DNA from: Haemonchus contortus
Taxonomy: Eukaryota; Nematoda; Chromadorea; Rhabditida; Trichostrongylidae
Reading direction: 5' to 3'
Length of the DNA: 64,000 bases
NCBI GenBank assembly: GCA_000469685.2
Contig: LS997563.1
Coordinates: 15,117,940 to 15,181,939, forward strand
The position numbers and the translations under genes were made by a program. Each line of letters starts with the position of its first letter. The first letter of the stretch is position 1. The notes beneath the pieces were generated by a model. It worked only from the letters and a program-made list of their open reading frames with translations. It had not been told where the DNA came from and ran no database searches. This document shows positions 52,245 through 63,641 of this stretch, in pieces.

Positions 52245-53140
52245 ATGTGATCATTACGCCGTTCGTTTATAGTTCTGCTGTGACCTGGAAGAGCAGTACA
52301 TCCACAAGTTTTCGGCACCTACATATTCTTGCCTTCGTTATTTAGATCCTAGTGCTGTTCATCAAAGTTATACAACGTTTATTGCTGCTATAGCAGCCTG
52401 TTTACGGTACGTAGCCTTGTAGCAGATCCTTCGGGTGTTGAGCTGAGCTATAACTCGCAGGAATAGAATATTATCCAGGTTATAGGCTTGCCATACTTTT
52501 TGTATTATACTTGGAGGAAAGTGCTTTTTACCGTTTGCTCTGCATTCGATCCTCTTGATGAATTTGTCTAGTTGTTCTCGGTCACATTGGTAGAGACTTT
52601 CGACTGCCAAGTGTTCTGAAATGGCGGCCGAATTTTATTCTTACATTTGCATCAAAGCCGTTTAGTGAACTCTACTATTGAGTTATATCAACAGAATCAA
52701 TGATCTTCGAATGCATAAGCTTCTCAGAAATGCTTTTTAAAAAGAACAATGATCTCTCTCAGAGGCTGAATTTGTTGAATTTAATTACCGTTTCCGAAAA
52801 CGTTGGTCTATTTCAACTTATTCCACTTGAGCTATCACTTTATCTTATATGGATAGCCGTTGAGCATCTCGAAGTTCGCAATCACTTTGACACTTTTTTT
52901 GCAGCATCCAACCTGAAGTTCATAACCGATTTTGCTTCAAAAGAACTCCAGTTCTTTTGGAAGAGCCTCTTCGAATGACTATACAGCGATCGGATGGAGA
53001 TGGCGCGAAGGTCGCGCTGGTGATTTATACATTATTGTTCTGGGTAAGATTTGCTGCTCTGGTGATCTGCTAACAAGTATGACTTTATTGAAGAAAGCAA
53101 CATAGCTCACCAAACAAGGATGACAAAGATGCCAGCGTTC
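52245..53140. other. No gene identified; possible retroelement scrap on minus
   Basis: The minus frame 52368-52610 (80 codons) has a Gln/Lys-rich stretch without a decisive motif. The plus frame 52700-52978 is also unassigned. Confidence 0.25.
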
Positions 53141-53154
53141 AGAATGAGAAAAAT

Positions 53155-53365
53155 TCCCCATGGTTCAGTTCTGAACTGCATTCTATTAAAAACAGATTAT
53201 CTGAAATTCAATGCTACAGACGAAAAAACCGGGAAGACGAAGATAAACTCACAGGGATCAGAAAGTTGCTGAAGACTATTTCAAAGTTATCTTAGCTGCT
53301 CAAAGAAGCCACTTTCTGAACACAGTCCGTGATATACCTGAAATCATGCTTATCTTCAGGTATCT
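53155..53365 (+). mobile_element. LINE fragment (endonuclease-RT linker)
   Basis: The plus strand encodes PWFSSELHSIKNRLSEIQCY, then RRKNREDEDKLTGIRKLLKT, matching the PWF-x-x-x-L...K-x-x-L linker common to CR1/jockey-type LINEs. Only about 70 codons; clade uncertain. Confidence 0.5.
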
Positions 53366-53369
53366 GGAC

Positions 53370-55075
53370 TAGCGTTACTATTCATTGGATTATGGATATT
53401 ATTAGATCCAAAGCAGAATTACATTCTGTATTTATTGAATTCTGTTGACGAGCATCCATTGTTGGTGAGTTTTGATACAAGTTTGCTGTCCAAAGCAACC
53501 AAATACAACAATGCACGCCAATCCCCTCAATACCTCACTGCTCGTCAGCTGTCCAAAGCGAGAGCGTGCAGTCACGGCAGTGTAATAACTTGTTTGTATG
53601 AGCAAAAAGAACTATTTTTTTCTTATCTGCGATCTACTGATCGCTAGTGTAGTCCCACCCACACAGCTTCATCTTTATTAGCAAAGCTAGCCATCGGTGC
53701 AGGGCGCTCGTTTCATTGCATTAATCGCCGTTGGTGTCGTGTTTTTACTTCCATTTTCTGTAGTATTTGGTCGTAATTTGATTTTGTTGGACTTCATACT
53801 CGCTTGAAAACCTGTCAAATGAATAAGATATCAGAAGAAAAATCACGGTCAAAACAATGAACATATATCAACCTCAAAATCATACTTTTTTCTGCTGCTC
53901 CCTCCGTTAGTTGTTCTCCGGTAGTTGTTTATCGCCGGAGATGATTACGCTCTCAAATTCAGCTCTCTTAAAGGATCTTTTTTCGCATTTCCAGCTGTTA
54001 TCATTTCAGCTACATTCGTCCCTTCTGAAGTCAGAAAAGTCAAAGACATGTGAAAGAATTATCCAAATCAAAAAATTGTGACAATAAAAGCCGGAAACCA
54101 TCATCGACTTCTTGCCGACTTTCTACTTCAGTGCCTTTCTAAGGAGGAGAGGCAGATGCGGATCTTTCACCTCAGTCCTTACCATAGTTTACATCCCGGG
54201 GATGGCTTTGATGAACCTCTAAGTAAGATGAATTCCAAGGTAAGGAGTATGGCTAGATTTTGGAATAGACACAGCGTGTGAGCCATAGTAGACATAACAC
54301 GATATGTCTTGCCATTATCCATAAATGCTTGACAAAAGGCTATGACTACCCCTGTTTGTTATAACTGAATTGTAGGCGCTCTAGTCCGGAACTCTACTGG
54401 AGATATGATTTGTATGTGAATGTTTTGAAAGTTTTCATAGAAATACCGTGGAGGGAAACCCATAACTCGTATGCGCACCGCCTTCGCCGAGATTTCTGAG
54501 ATCGCACTCGGTGGGCCAGGTCGAAGTTCATTTTTGACCTTCGTGTTTCTCGATTCAGAGCGTTGGAACGACTCCTGTACGAAATCGCTCAACAGGGCGT
54601 ATACAAACTCTCAAGATGTAGTTTGAATACAGGGAGATAATTCGTTCATTATAGGGTTGAACAGAAAAGGAAGAGAAAACTACATAGATGCGTTACACGA
54701 TACAACCGGGTGTTGTCCTTACATAGCATTTCCACAGAAACTTTCAGAACATTGCAGAAAAAGCATGGGCTACTGCGCCTTTGTCGGCACGTACATTGCG
54801 ACCGACCTAGCAGCAAGATTAGATTCCATCACTACAATGGTTGAAAACGATGCTAAGCACGCAAAGCATAAGGACGAGTTCGAGTCCTTCTTGATCCAAA
54901 CGATTTTTCTTACCTTAGATAATAACTTATACCTTCCACTGATTTCACGTTAAGCTGTTTTATGTACGCATCTACCCTCGCCTTCTATGACCTATACATA
55001 TACTATTTAATCTTCAAGTGCATTACACCTGCATAAGAGGGTATCATTTCCAGTTTTTCATCTGGGTTAGAATGA
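53370..55075. other. No gene identified
   Basis: Open frames at 54359-54592 (minus) and 54657-54953 (plus) lack motifs. Tetraspanin upstream sequence would be expected near its right edge. Confidence 0.25.
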
Positions 55076-55082
55076 GGTCATT

Positions 55083-55361
55083 ATGAGAAACCCATCCGCA
55101 CTGAAAATCTGGACTGCAAATATCTTGTATCTTACGATAGCAACAAATATGCTTGACTGCCTCATTGCTTTTATTGGATGCCTAGTCCTTGGACAACTTG
55201 TTCAACGACGCCACTGAGCTTATATTGATGATCGGAGCCTTCACACTCATAAAAACGAATGATCCTTCTCATGAATCGAAGATTTTACCAATAGAGCTAG
55301 ATTCAATCTCACACGCCATCAGGAGCCTTTTGGCGCCAGCCGTTGTACATACATCCACGTA
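55083..55361 (+). CDS. Possible tetraspanin TM1/EC1 coding region (uncertain)
   Basis: An ATG at 55083 starts MRNPSALKIWTANILYLTIA and continues TNMLDCLIAFIGCLVLG, a hydrophobic run where TM1 is expected. In another frame 55228-55359 reads MIGAFTLIKTNDPSHESKIL and on to AVVHTST, resembling a tetraspanin small loop, and is followed by TAGTAAG. No splice solution joins the two parts or leads in phase into 55378. Either the true exon lies elsewhere, or the sequence is damaged. Confidence 0.3.
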
Positions 55362-55377
55362 GTAAGTATACTTCCAG

Positions 55378-58300
55378 ACAATGGCAGCACACATTGCAAT
55401 TCTCGCTGGCGCATTGTCGCTTTTCGTTGGTTTTATTGGATGTTGTGGTGCTCTGAAACGAATGCGATGTCTACTAGTGAGCGTGAGTTGTTGTTGCTCA
55501 CCAACCTTTCTCACAAGCAATGAATTTCGTAGTAGTCAACTTTCTGAAAATTATGCGCTCCGTTTTGACTGTTTCGCAGTGCTGCTATCGTGTACACGAC
55601 TTTATGGGTTTCATCAGGTTGAACGAGGAGTTCTGAAGTTCCTGCAGACAATTTTTCCTAAATTTTTCATTTCGGTAGAATGCTGAGTTCTGCAATGTAT
55701 TTCTCATAAATGACTGACATGTTACGCATAGCTTGCAGATCCCTACTCGGTGAGAAGGTGGATATTTGCATTGAAAAATCACTCGAGACTGTTCTTGAGC
55801 CTAGCCCTACTTGCGAAGCGTCCAAAGGGGTCAGAGATCAGAAGAACCGAGAATTAGAAATTCTTTCTCGTAAAGAACGGTGGTCCTGTCTAGTTTGCAA
55901 AATCTCATTTGAGTCATGTTCGCGTACTATGGACTGGCATTTCGTCGGAGAATAGCATTCCTTTGTAAGTCTATGATCCTTGCTGCCATTAGGTCCATCC
56001 GCACGTAGCAATTCTGAGCGCTGACTGCAGGATTGATGTGAAGGAGTACATAGGTGGCGAAGAAAGCGAGAAGATCGGCCTACCTCAAGGCTTGCAAAAG
56101 TAGTGGAAGTGGAGTTGTACGAGATCACCGTGACGGTAATGACACGTAAGGAGTATTTGGACGAGATTTAACTTGCTCCCATTGCTCAAGAGATGGCTAC
56201 ATCGAGCCGAAATTGTCCGACACTGCCTTTCGCTGTCGCCATGGGTTATGACAAGTTGTTTGATCCTCCTACATGGAGTCTCTTGAGATAGTGCAGCCTC
56301 CAAAAAGCCGTGGAAACTCGTTTACGATGGGTGTGGCATGCACACAATACAATGTCTGGCCCCTTATTGTGCCCTATCCATCAGCAGGTGTGGTCTGAGG
56401 GAGAGCCTCGAACTTACGGTATAGGCAAATCTCTGAACCATTTTTCGTCGTGAACTGTTCCTTTAAAACAGTCGTCTCACTGCAAATCATGGTCTCCTTA
56501 ACACCGGTCGTAGGTTACGGGCACCCTCAGTATATTGCGTAAGGTTGTCTCGAATTACTTGTTTTGCGGAGGTTTAGAGAGATCTATACACTTCAGAGTT
56601 GAGTTACAAAGAAACTAGCTTAACAGGCCAAAAAGAGAAATCGCCTTCCATGAGCTTCAGAACTTTTTGTGCGGTTTAGTTCATTCTTCTGAAGGAACAC
56701 AATAATTTCTTTTTATTTCAGTTTATGATATGCTTATTTTTCCTTTTTCTGGCTGATATCACTATAGGAATTCTTGCACTGGTGTACAGAAGTAAGGTGA
56801 GAGTTTCTGAGGATTCTGCTTTTGTTAAGATAATTCAGCTCTTATGCCGACATCTGGCATCCGCGTGCTTTGATAGTACCTAAGCTACTACCATTTTTCT
56901 CAATTGCAAGACCATTGGCAGATATTATCGCCACTATTCCATCCAGTGATAGTCGTGAGTGAACTCACCCGTACAGCACGAGCTCATGGCTAGACCAGTT
57001 TAATGACGCGATCACATGTTAAACTGACAGTTGGGTGTAGCAACAGCGACGGCTTTGGGTGCACTGGCGGGATGATTAAAACTGCCACATTTGGTTATCA
57101 GGTCTTTCACATAACCGTGAAAATTTAGGCGGTGATACGTGTTGTGATTATGCTCCATTGAACGGTCTATTCCAATGAATGTATTTTACATGTGCATTTA
57201 TTAATGTCACTAACATAATTTGATACTTGTCCGTCAAGTAGTGTTAGTGTTTAATAATTCTTACAAGTGGTAGTATTAATATAAGGAAATAATATTAACG
57301 AACGCAAACCGCTCCAATTATCAGTTGTGTCGACTATTGAGCAATTATCTGTCTAACGATTGTGTGGAACTCTCTAATTTATCTGTAGCTTACGAAAGAC
57401 TCAGTTGTCGTCTACATCAAGATTTTGAAGCACAATCAACCTGTGTTGCATGACTGAAGCCGTTACCCGACAAAGTCCAGTTTTATGTGAATGTTTGATA
57501 TCTGGTCTTACAAGGTCTCTGTACGTCTACTTCATGTCAGAAACAACGGTTTGGAGAATGTTGATTGGCAAAGATATCTATTAAGGTACGTGAAACGCCT
57601 GTAACTGTCCATTGTTATCTGTGGTATGTGTGAATTCTCTTCTCAGTTGTTGTTATGAACAAGACGCTTAATGTAAATGAACAAGCTTGACGAACAAGTT
57701 TTATTTCCCTTGTGGATCTGATAGCGCCTAACCGATCCTGATTTTGTGGCAGCCCCGGCTCGCCTAATGGTAAGAAAGTAATGATGCAGGGTTCGAGCTT
57801 CGAGTGAGCAGATCATATGCGCTCACTTTGAGTCAATTTCACTTGCGCCAACCCTATATAACCAAAATAGGGATTACTGAAAACAGTATAAGTGCAACTA
57901 AAGATTCTGAGGGGTGATAAAAGCGAAAACTATTCGTCATTCTGTAGTCACCTTCGTGTTAAAACAGAAGTGAGTGAGAGAATGAGCCTGTTTCGCGGAA
58001 AATAAGGTTTTCCATAAGTAGGGGGAAATAGAGTTTGTACGAGATTACCATGGCGAGAATAATGGCATGGAAGGAGTATCCGGAAGAGATTTCACTTGCT
58101 ACAATTTCGCCAAGAGCTGACTTCATCGAGCCAACATTGTCTAAAACTGCCTTCCACTGTAGCCGTGGGCCATGAAAAGTTATTTGAACTCCCATTATGA
58201 GAGACCCTTGAGATAGTACAGGCTCTACAACGCCGTTGAAACTCGTACCCTGCGGGTGTGGCATTCAGACGATACAATTTCTACCCCCTTATTGTACCCT

Positions 58301-61300
58301 CTCCAGGATGTTTCTTTTACTGGCATCGGCGCATATGGTATGAGGAGGGACCTCGAATTCATCCTACAGAGGAATTTCAGAAACCTTTTTTCCGTGAACT
58401 GTGCCTTTAATTTTTAAGAGTGTCCTAGCTTCACCAATAAGCGAAGCATTTGTACACAGCTCTCATTTGCCGCCCCACTTTTTCGACGTTCAACATTCTC
58501 ACCATAAATTGGATACTAGAAGTTCCACGGATTCCTTCACACATCTCACGGCTTATGTACTCCAGTTGACAGTACGGAAACCCATTAATCTTCGAGCAAG
58601 GTCCAAATTCAGAGAGGAGTTTGAAATGGAGTGTGAAGACCATTGAGCATGAGCACTAAAGGCACAGGCACAGCTTGTTTTTTGAGACTGTTCTGAGTGG
58701 TCTAAGCGCAATGAATAAGATCCGGGAATGTCGCGAATACAAGGTGCTTTTTCTATCCCAAATCGGAGGTTTTTCAGGAGTAGTTGGATTTTCCAGACTC
58801 GTTCAAACTGAATGAATTAAGCGCCGCTCCTCCTTTTTTTGACCTCATTGCTTTGCTTTTCCTGTGGACTTCCTGTGGTATACTGCTTATGTTTTACCTC
58901 CTCAAGTTTACGTATGGATTGATTTCATACTATTGAGGCCGTTGCAGAGCTCTGCTTCGTTATGAGCCGTGATTGGATTCAGATGTATTCATGGGGTGCA
59001 AATGCCAAACCACAGGAGTGTGAAGGGTTAGGTTATCTGTTTGTTTTCACAATGGCGCTTGAGAATGAAGAGAATCTGTAACTGGAAAAGGGGCCGGTAA
59101 TGGTTGTCGCTCAATGTTAAGCTAACTTGACGATCATCGCTGCGTCTTCGTCCTTCTATTCCTTGCTAAGCTCTTGCGCTCGTTGATTTCTCGGGGACTG
59201 TCCTTGGTTTGTTGCTGTTTCCATGAGCACACATATAAGACCATGCCCGTCACCCCAAATGACGCCTTCCGTGGTCCTTAGGTTCACTGTAGGTCTTTCC
59301 GAATAACAAAATACTAGCACCTTAACGAATTCCTTGCAGCTTTCTTCCGCTGATTCGAATTTTGGTGAGAATTTGAAAAGTCTCCTTTCATTCTCTTATG
59401 GGGTGTCAATGGAAATCGACAGCAATCGTCAGGTCACTGCAATGATCGATAAGCTTCAGTTTTATGTGAGTTTGTCATCTAACATTGCTGTTTTGGTATG
59501 CAATAAAGGGCAGTGGTTTTTCACCAAACATAATATTAAATTGAATCTGCTTAACTGATCCGCCTTTTTCAAAAAATCACGGCTTTTCCGGTTTCGCTAC
59601 ATTCTCCGTGTTTATTTTCGACTCCGCATTTGAGGTAGTAATCCAATTTGAATACGCCTTAACTTTCGAATAATGTCGCTCAGCGAATCGCTAAAGAGTT
59701 GTACTAGATTTCACGAATATTACTTGGAAGGCATTCGATGAATAACATTCTACTGCAATTCTTTTGGCATCTTTTCATATCTTTCCACTTTCAGGAAGAA
59801 TGCTGCGGTGTAGTATCCGGCGATGACTATCTGGCCAGTAGGTGGATGGCTTCGGTGGCGTCTGATCCTGCCTACGAGCACGATGATCCTCCTCTCGTGC
59901 CCACGTCTTGCTGCCGCCAAATCAATGGAGCATCGGCTTTGAATCCAGTGGCCAGGAGCATGGCTCGATGTCAACAACCCACTCCAAACAAGATGTGGAG
60001 GCATACAAGTGTAAGGGTTTATCAAAAACAATTACGACAACTTTGAAGGCGGTATGCTATGTTGACCCGAGAAATGAGAAAAATCCTCCTATGAGCGGAA
60101 AAGCGAGAAGCTGAAGTCCATTTTAACACTACCACCATTCCTACCACCGTTGCTCCTACTATAATTGTGGAAATGCTTGCAAGTATGGTAGCTTCGACCC
60201 TGCTCAACTATAGGGGCATTTGAATGTCTCCTTGTTCTGAAAAAAGCGTTCCAATTTCTTTTTTTTTCACTTTTCGTCTATACCAAGTGACCTTGCCCTC
60301 TTGAGGATTTACTATAATACTCTGTGTAGGTGAATCTAGAAGTCGATTTGGATGTTTCTACGAGATCAGGTGGAATCAACCCAAATAGCGAGCAGGTGAA
60401 AGAGCCTCCACAGTGGAGTGTTCCTCGCGACATTTCGTTTGCTAGGAAGACAAACGTTTTTGTGGCAAATTATTATTACATCGAAATTTCTCCAAAAAAT
60501 GACCCGCTTGCCAGAATCTATTTCTCGAAACTGTACTATATTCAGGGATGTCACGAGAAGCTTCTTGAATGGTTGGACGAGCAGACTCGCGTTTTTGCCA
60601 TTGTTGGCTTCAGTTTCGCTGCTCTCATGGTAGAGTTTGAACAGTTATTGACTAACCTTTCATGTCGCTCAATTTACGTTTAGCTTCCCTCCTTCTTGTG
60701 ATGACGTTGTAGTGTTCTTCCAGGAACTTCGGCATAAGCCGAGCGATGGGACTTGTGTTCAGTTCATAATAACGCTTACGCTATGATTATTTGAATGGTC
60801 TTACTTCACTTGATCATAACAATGATAATCCACCAGAGACTCAATTCTTCCCCGAATTTCGTTCACAAGCGCAGCGACTTCACTATACTCGAGCTAACTG
60901 ATTAGCATTAGGAAGCTTTGAAGGACTAATTACTAACGTTGTTGACTGATGAGAGCATTATTAGCAGACGTTTCATCTATAGCCATTCTCATCTCCATAA
61001 ATACAAACCTTTAACGAGATTCCAGGCTACTGGTGGTAATGTGACTTTTGCCGCAATATACAGGGTAGGCCAAAGTTTGGATGACAGCGCGCGCCGACGC
61101 TCATACCTAATTTTTTCTGAAATTGTAACACTTCATTCACTTTATTCCATTTCACAAAGTAGATTACATAATTTTCTTCTTAGTGGTACTGAACTTGTGA
61201 CAGATTCTAAAAATATGGAAGTGTCACTACCCCGTGAATCAATCATCACTATGCGTTCACAACTATTTTTGCCACGAAACATCTCCAGATGGCTCGATTT

Positions 61301-63641
61301 AATAAAGTAACTGGTATATTCAACCATAAGATGCTCTCAAGAGTTGTGAGCAACTGCAAATTGCACTAGTGAACATAGGAGGTCAATGGTCACATTAGGA
61401 TAAATGTTAAGGAAGCAGGACGAAGATCTGCGTAGCGGTGAAGTTCCCTCTGCGCACAAATGGCGAAAGAAATGGCTACCTCATGAAGTTTTCAGCGGAG
61501 AGTCGTGAGAAATTATCTGCACAACAAGTCCTTTCTACGATCAGAATGTGATTTCTCGAGTGAGGGGAACAGAAAAGTTGGCTCACCGAAAGATATACAC
61601 GGTGGAAAAGGTACTCAATAGGCAAGACGACAAGATTTTGGAGCTTGAAGAAATGAATGTGATACAGCGCTAGACTCACTGACGTTCTGCGACGACCTTT
61701 GCGAGCATCACCACCGAGACAAACACACCTATTATTTCTGTAAATTAAAGGAACAAAATTAATTTGGAGACCTGTTCGATCTTGCCATCTACAATTAGAC
61801 ACTATGGCGAATCCAACCGGACGTATTGTCAAGATGGAACTCCTGACCGCAAATCATGATTTGTCCAGCATCACACATCATTATCGTAGTGAGCAATCCA
61901 TTGATTTATTTGAAAGGTGTAACGGATACATGCTTTGAACTCATCAAGCTTCCATTGATTATACTAGTTCCTATCGTTTCCACGTGACAACCATGTTGAT
62001 CATGTCATGTACTCCCCAGATCACTTACCTCAATTTGAAGTTGCCGTTGTTAAGTCCAAGAGCGTAACGGCCTGAGTAGCTTCAAGCCCTTACCGATTGT
62101 TTTCAATCTCTGTCTAACCCTCTACGATCCGATCACACAGTTCGCAGACATACATATTAGGTTGATGCATAATTATTGCGGATTTTTTCGCGGCTTTTTT
62201 TCTCTCGATCGAATTTGAATATTGAAATCGGGTTATTTCTAGAAATGATCTACTTGATTTCCTCTATGAGAATATACTCACCAAACCATCCGCATTTTCG
62301 CAAAACTAGGCTTTACTACTTCGAGAAAGATTGGAAGGTGGCACAATCATCCGCGATCTCAGTAACTTTTCGGCGATCGTTCATTAGGTGATCTAGTGAA
62401 AGTACACATGGCTTTCTGGCGGTCAAAACACGATTATTTTGATATTTTCTATTTCCCCTGCACTTTAAATGCCTCTATATATTAGGTTGACGCATAATTA
62501 TTGCGGATTTATTGCGGATTTTTTTCCAGCAAATTTTACTTGAAGAAACTATAGAAATACTAAGCAAAGACATATTCCAATAATTACTCCGGAACGTATT
62601 AACCATCTACGTCAAGCACTGCTTCCCATTGATGAGTTAGTTGGATCCCAAAAGCGATGAAGTTTTCATCCTCACGGGCGACCCACGCCTTGACATCGGC
62701 CATCAAGTCATCCAAATGGGCGTAACTTCTGTTCTCTAGCCATTTTTTCGATGAACGGTTGACAACGGTTGATGAGATAATCCATAAAAGTTTCTACTGG
62801 TGAATATGGCAGATTTAGAGGCAGATCCCATTTCTTGGTTGGCTCTGCCTGATTGTTCGATTGCCGGGAAGTTGCTGGGATAGCGGAATGACTGTGCCAC
62901 CTTCCGATCTTTCTTGAAGTAGTTAAGCCTCATTTTGCGAATATGCGGATGGTTTTCTGAGTATATTCTTGTAGAGGAAATCAAGTAGATCATTTCTAGA
63001 AAAAACCCGATTCCAATATTCAAATTCTATTTAGAGAAAAAAAAGCCGCGAAAAAATCCGCAATAATTATGCATCAACCTAATATTTATTAAGGGACTCA
63101 TGTTTTTTCCAAAGCGTGAAGGATCGGGCCGTTGCGTCTAAGTCCCCACATTTGCTACAACACGCTTTGTCACTTGATGTCAGCAGCCATCTTCGATCCC
63201 GTCGCAATCTACTTAACACACTCAAGCGCTAATGCTTATAATTTACTAATACTGTAATGGAGGGAGGGCGAAAAAAGTTTGGTTGTTCCTACTCTCTGAG
63301 GCTGTTTGCCACTCTATACCAGTTCATATGGTTTTCTTTACCAGCCATTCAAGTTCCAGCTACATCACCTTCAACATACTCAAGTACGAAGGTTGTGCCT
63401 CAAATACGACAGACAGGAAAAACTTACAAACGTTAATTCATAGCTCTTCCGGTCCAACGCTTCTTATAAGTTCCTGTTAAGTTTGTCTATGATCTCAACA
63501 GCTAGTCAGTGCTCGCTAACACTTTTAATAATTTTGACTAATGCAGACTCACTTTTCAATTTTTAGGTGATCGGAATGGTAATCTCATTGGTGCGGTGCA
63601 AAAGCGTCAAGTACTATAAATTTGTTCGAGACGAGGACTAA
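55378..63641 (+). CDS. Tetraspanin (six-cysteine large loop), TM2 to C-terminus, six exons
   Basis: Four-pass membrane organiser protein. Exons, all phase 0: 55378-55476 (TM2, ILAGALSLFVGFIGCCGALK), 56722-56796 (TM3, FMICLFFLFLADITIGILAL), 59340-59465 (start of large loop), 59795-60010 (EECCGVV, VPTSCCRQ and ARC), 60546-60629 (GCHEKLLEWLDEQ and TM4 start), 63567-63641 (TM4 end, cytoplasmic tail YYKFVRDED, stop). The loop has the CCG motif, P-x-S-C-C and two more cysteines, six in all. This differs from the TspanC8 group known to act on ADAM10/Notch. Splice sites are canonical (TTTCAG, GCAG, GTGAG). Introns contain repeat R twice, and a mariner pair in the last. The N-terminal exon is not secure. 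Confidence 0.92.
55480..56715. other. Tetraspanin intron with dispersed repeat R, copy 2
   Basis: Repeat R spans about 56050-56480 (GTGGAGTTGTACGAGATCAC, CTTTCGCTGTCGCCATGGGT, GTTTGATCCTCCTACATGGA). No other feature. Confidence 0.6.
56105..56480 (+). repeat. Dispersed repeat R, copy 2 of 3
   Basis: Same ordered blocks as at 26980 and 58020, ending with the shared CGTGAACTGTTCCTTTAA (here) or CGTGAACTGTGCCTTTAA (58398). Confidence 0.72.
57755..57810 (+). repeat. tRNA-like SINE fragment
   Basis: GCTCGCCTAATGGTAAGAAA (A-box-like) followed by GCAGGGTTCGAGCTTCGAGT (B box GGTTCGAGCTT). It is a short piece within the tetraspanin intron. No body or second copy was recognised. Confidence 0.4.
58020..58415 (+). 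repeat. Dispersed repeat R, copy 3 of 3
   Basis: TTTGTACGAGATTACCATGG, AAAACTGCCTTCCACTGTAG, GAGACCCTTGAGATAGTACA and GGGTGTGGCATTCAGACGAT are in the same order as 56105-56480, and it is the longest alignable copy. Same orientation as copies 1 and 2. Confidence 0.75.
60330..60545 (+). other. In-frame open extension upstream of the tetraspanin TM4 exon
   Basis: 216 bases (72 codons) without a stop, in frame with exon 60546-60629, preceded by a possible acceptor CTCTGTGTAG at 60329. Use of that acceptor would insert 72 residues between the third and last loop cysteines. The usual acceptor ATATTCAG at 60545 is stronger. Confidence 0.35.
60690..62150. other. Last tetraspanin intron, left part, nothing identified
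   Basis: Frames at 60939-61310 (plus) and 61476-61832 (minus) carry no motif. Confidence 0.25.
62157..62481 (+). mobile_element. Mariner 5' fragment, plus orientation
   Basis: It starts TTAGGTTGATGCATAATTAT after TA, contains a transposase N-terminal scrap (FRKTRLYYFEKDWKVAQSS) on +, and stops without a right end where the next element begins at 62482. Same family as 36486-37047. Confidence 0.82.
62482..63082 (-). mobile_element. Mariner deletion derivative, minus orientation
   Basis: The left end TTAGGTTGACGCATAATTAT and right end (complement of TTAGGTTGATGCATAATTAT) are between TA dinucleotides. 601 bp. The minus frame 62736-63023 holds the same N-terminal scrap (IRKMRLNYFKKDRKVAQSF). With the adjacent plus-strand fragment it forms an inverted pair of 5' ends. 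Confidence 0.85.
63083..63560. other. End of the last tetraspanin intron, nothing identified
   Basis: No repeat or coding feature before the final exon acceptor AATTTTTAG. Confidence 0.25.

Noticed and set aside
55362..55377. 16-base intron
   Set aside because: It has perfect GT and AG ends but is far below known nematode intron sizes, and its removal produces a stop codon.
55378..63641. TspanC8 tetraspanin acting on ADAM10/Notch
   Set aside because: The large loop has six cysteines in the visible exons, not eight, so the functional tie to the neighbouring Notch gene is not supported.
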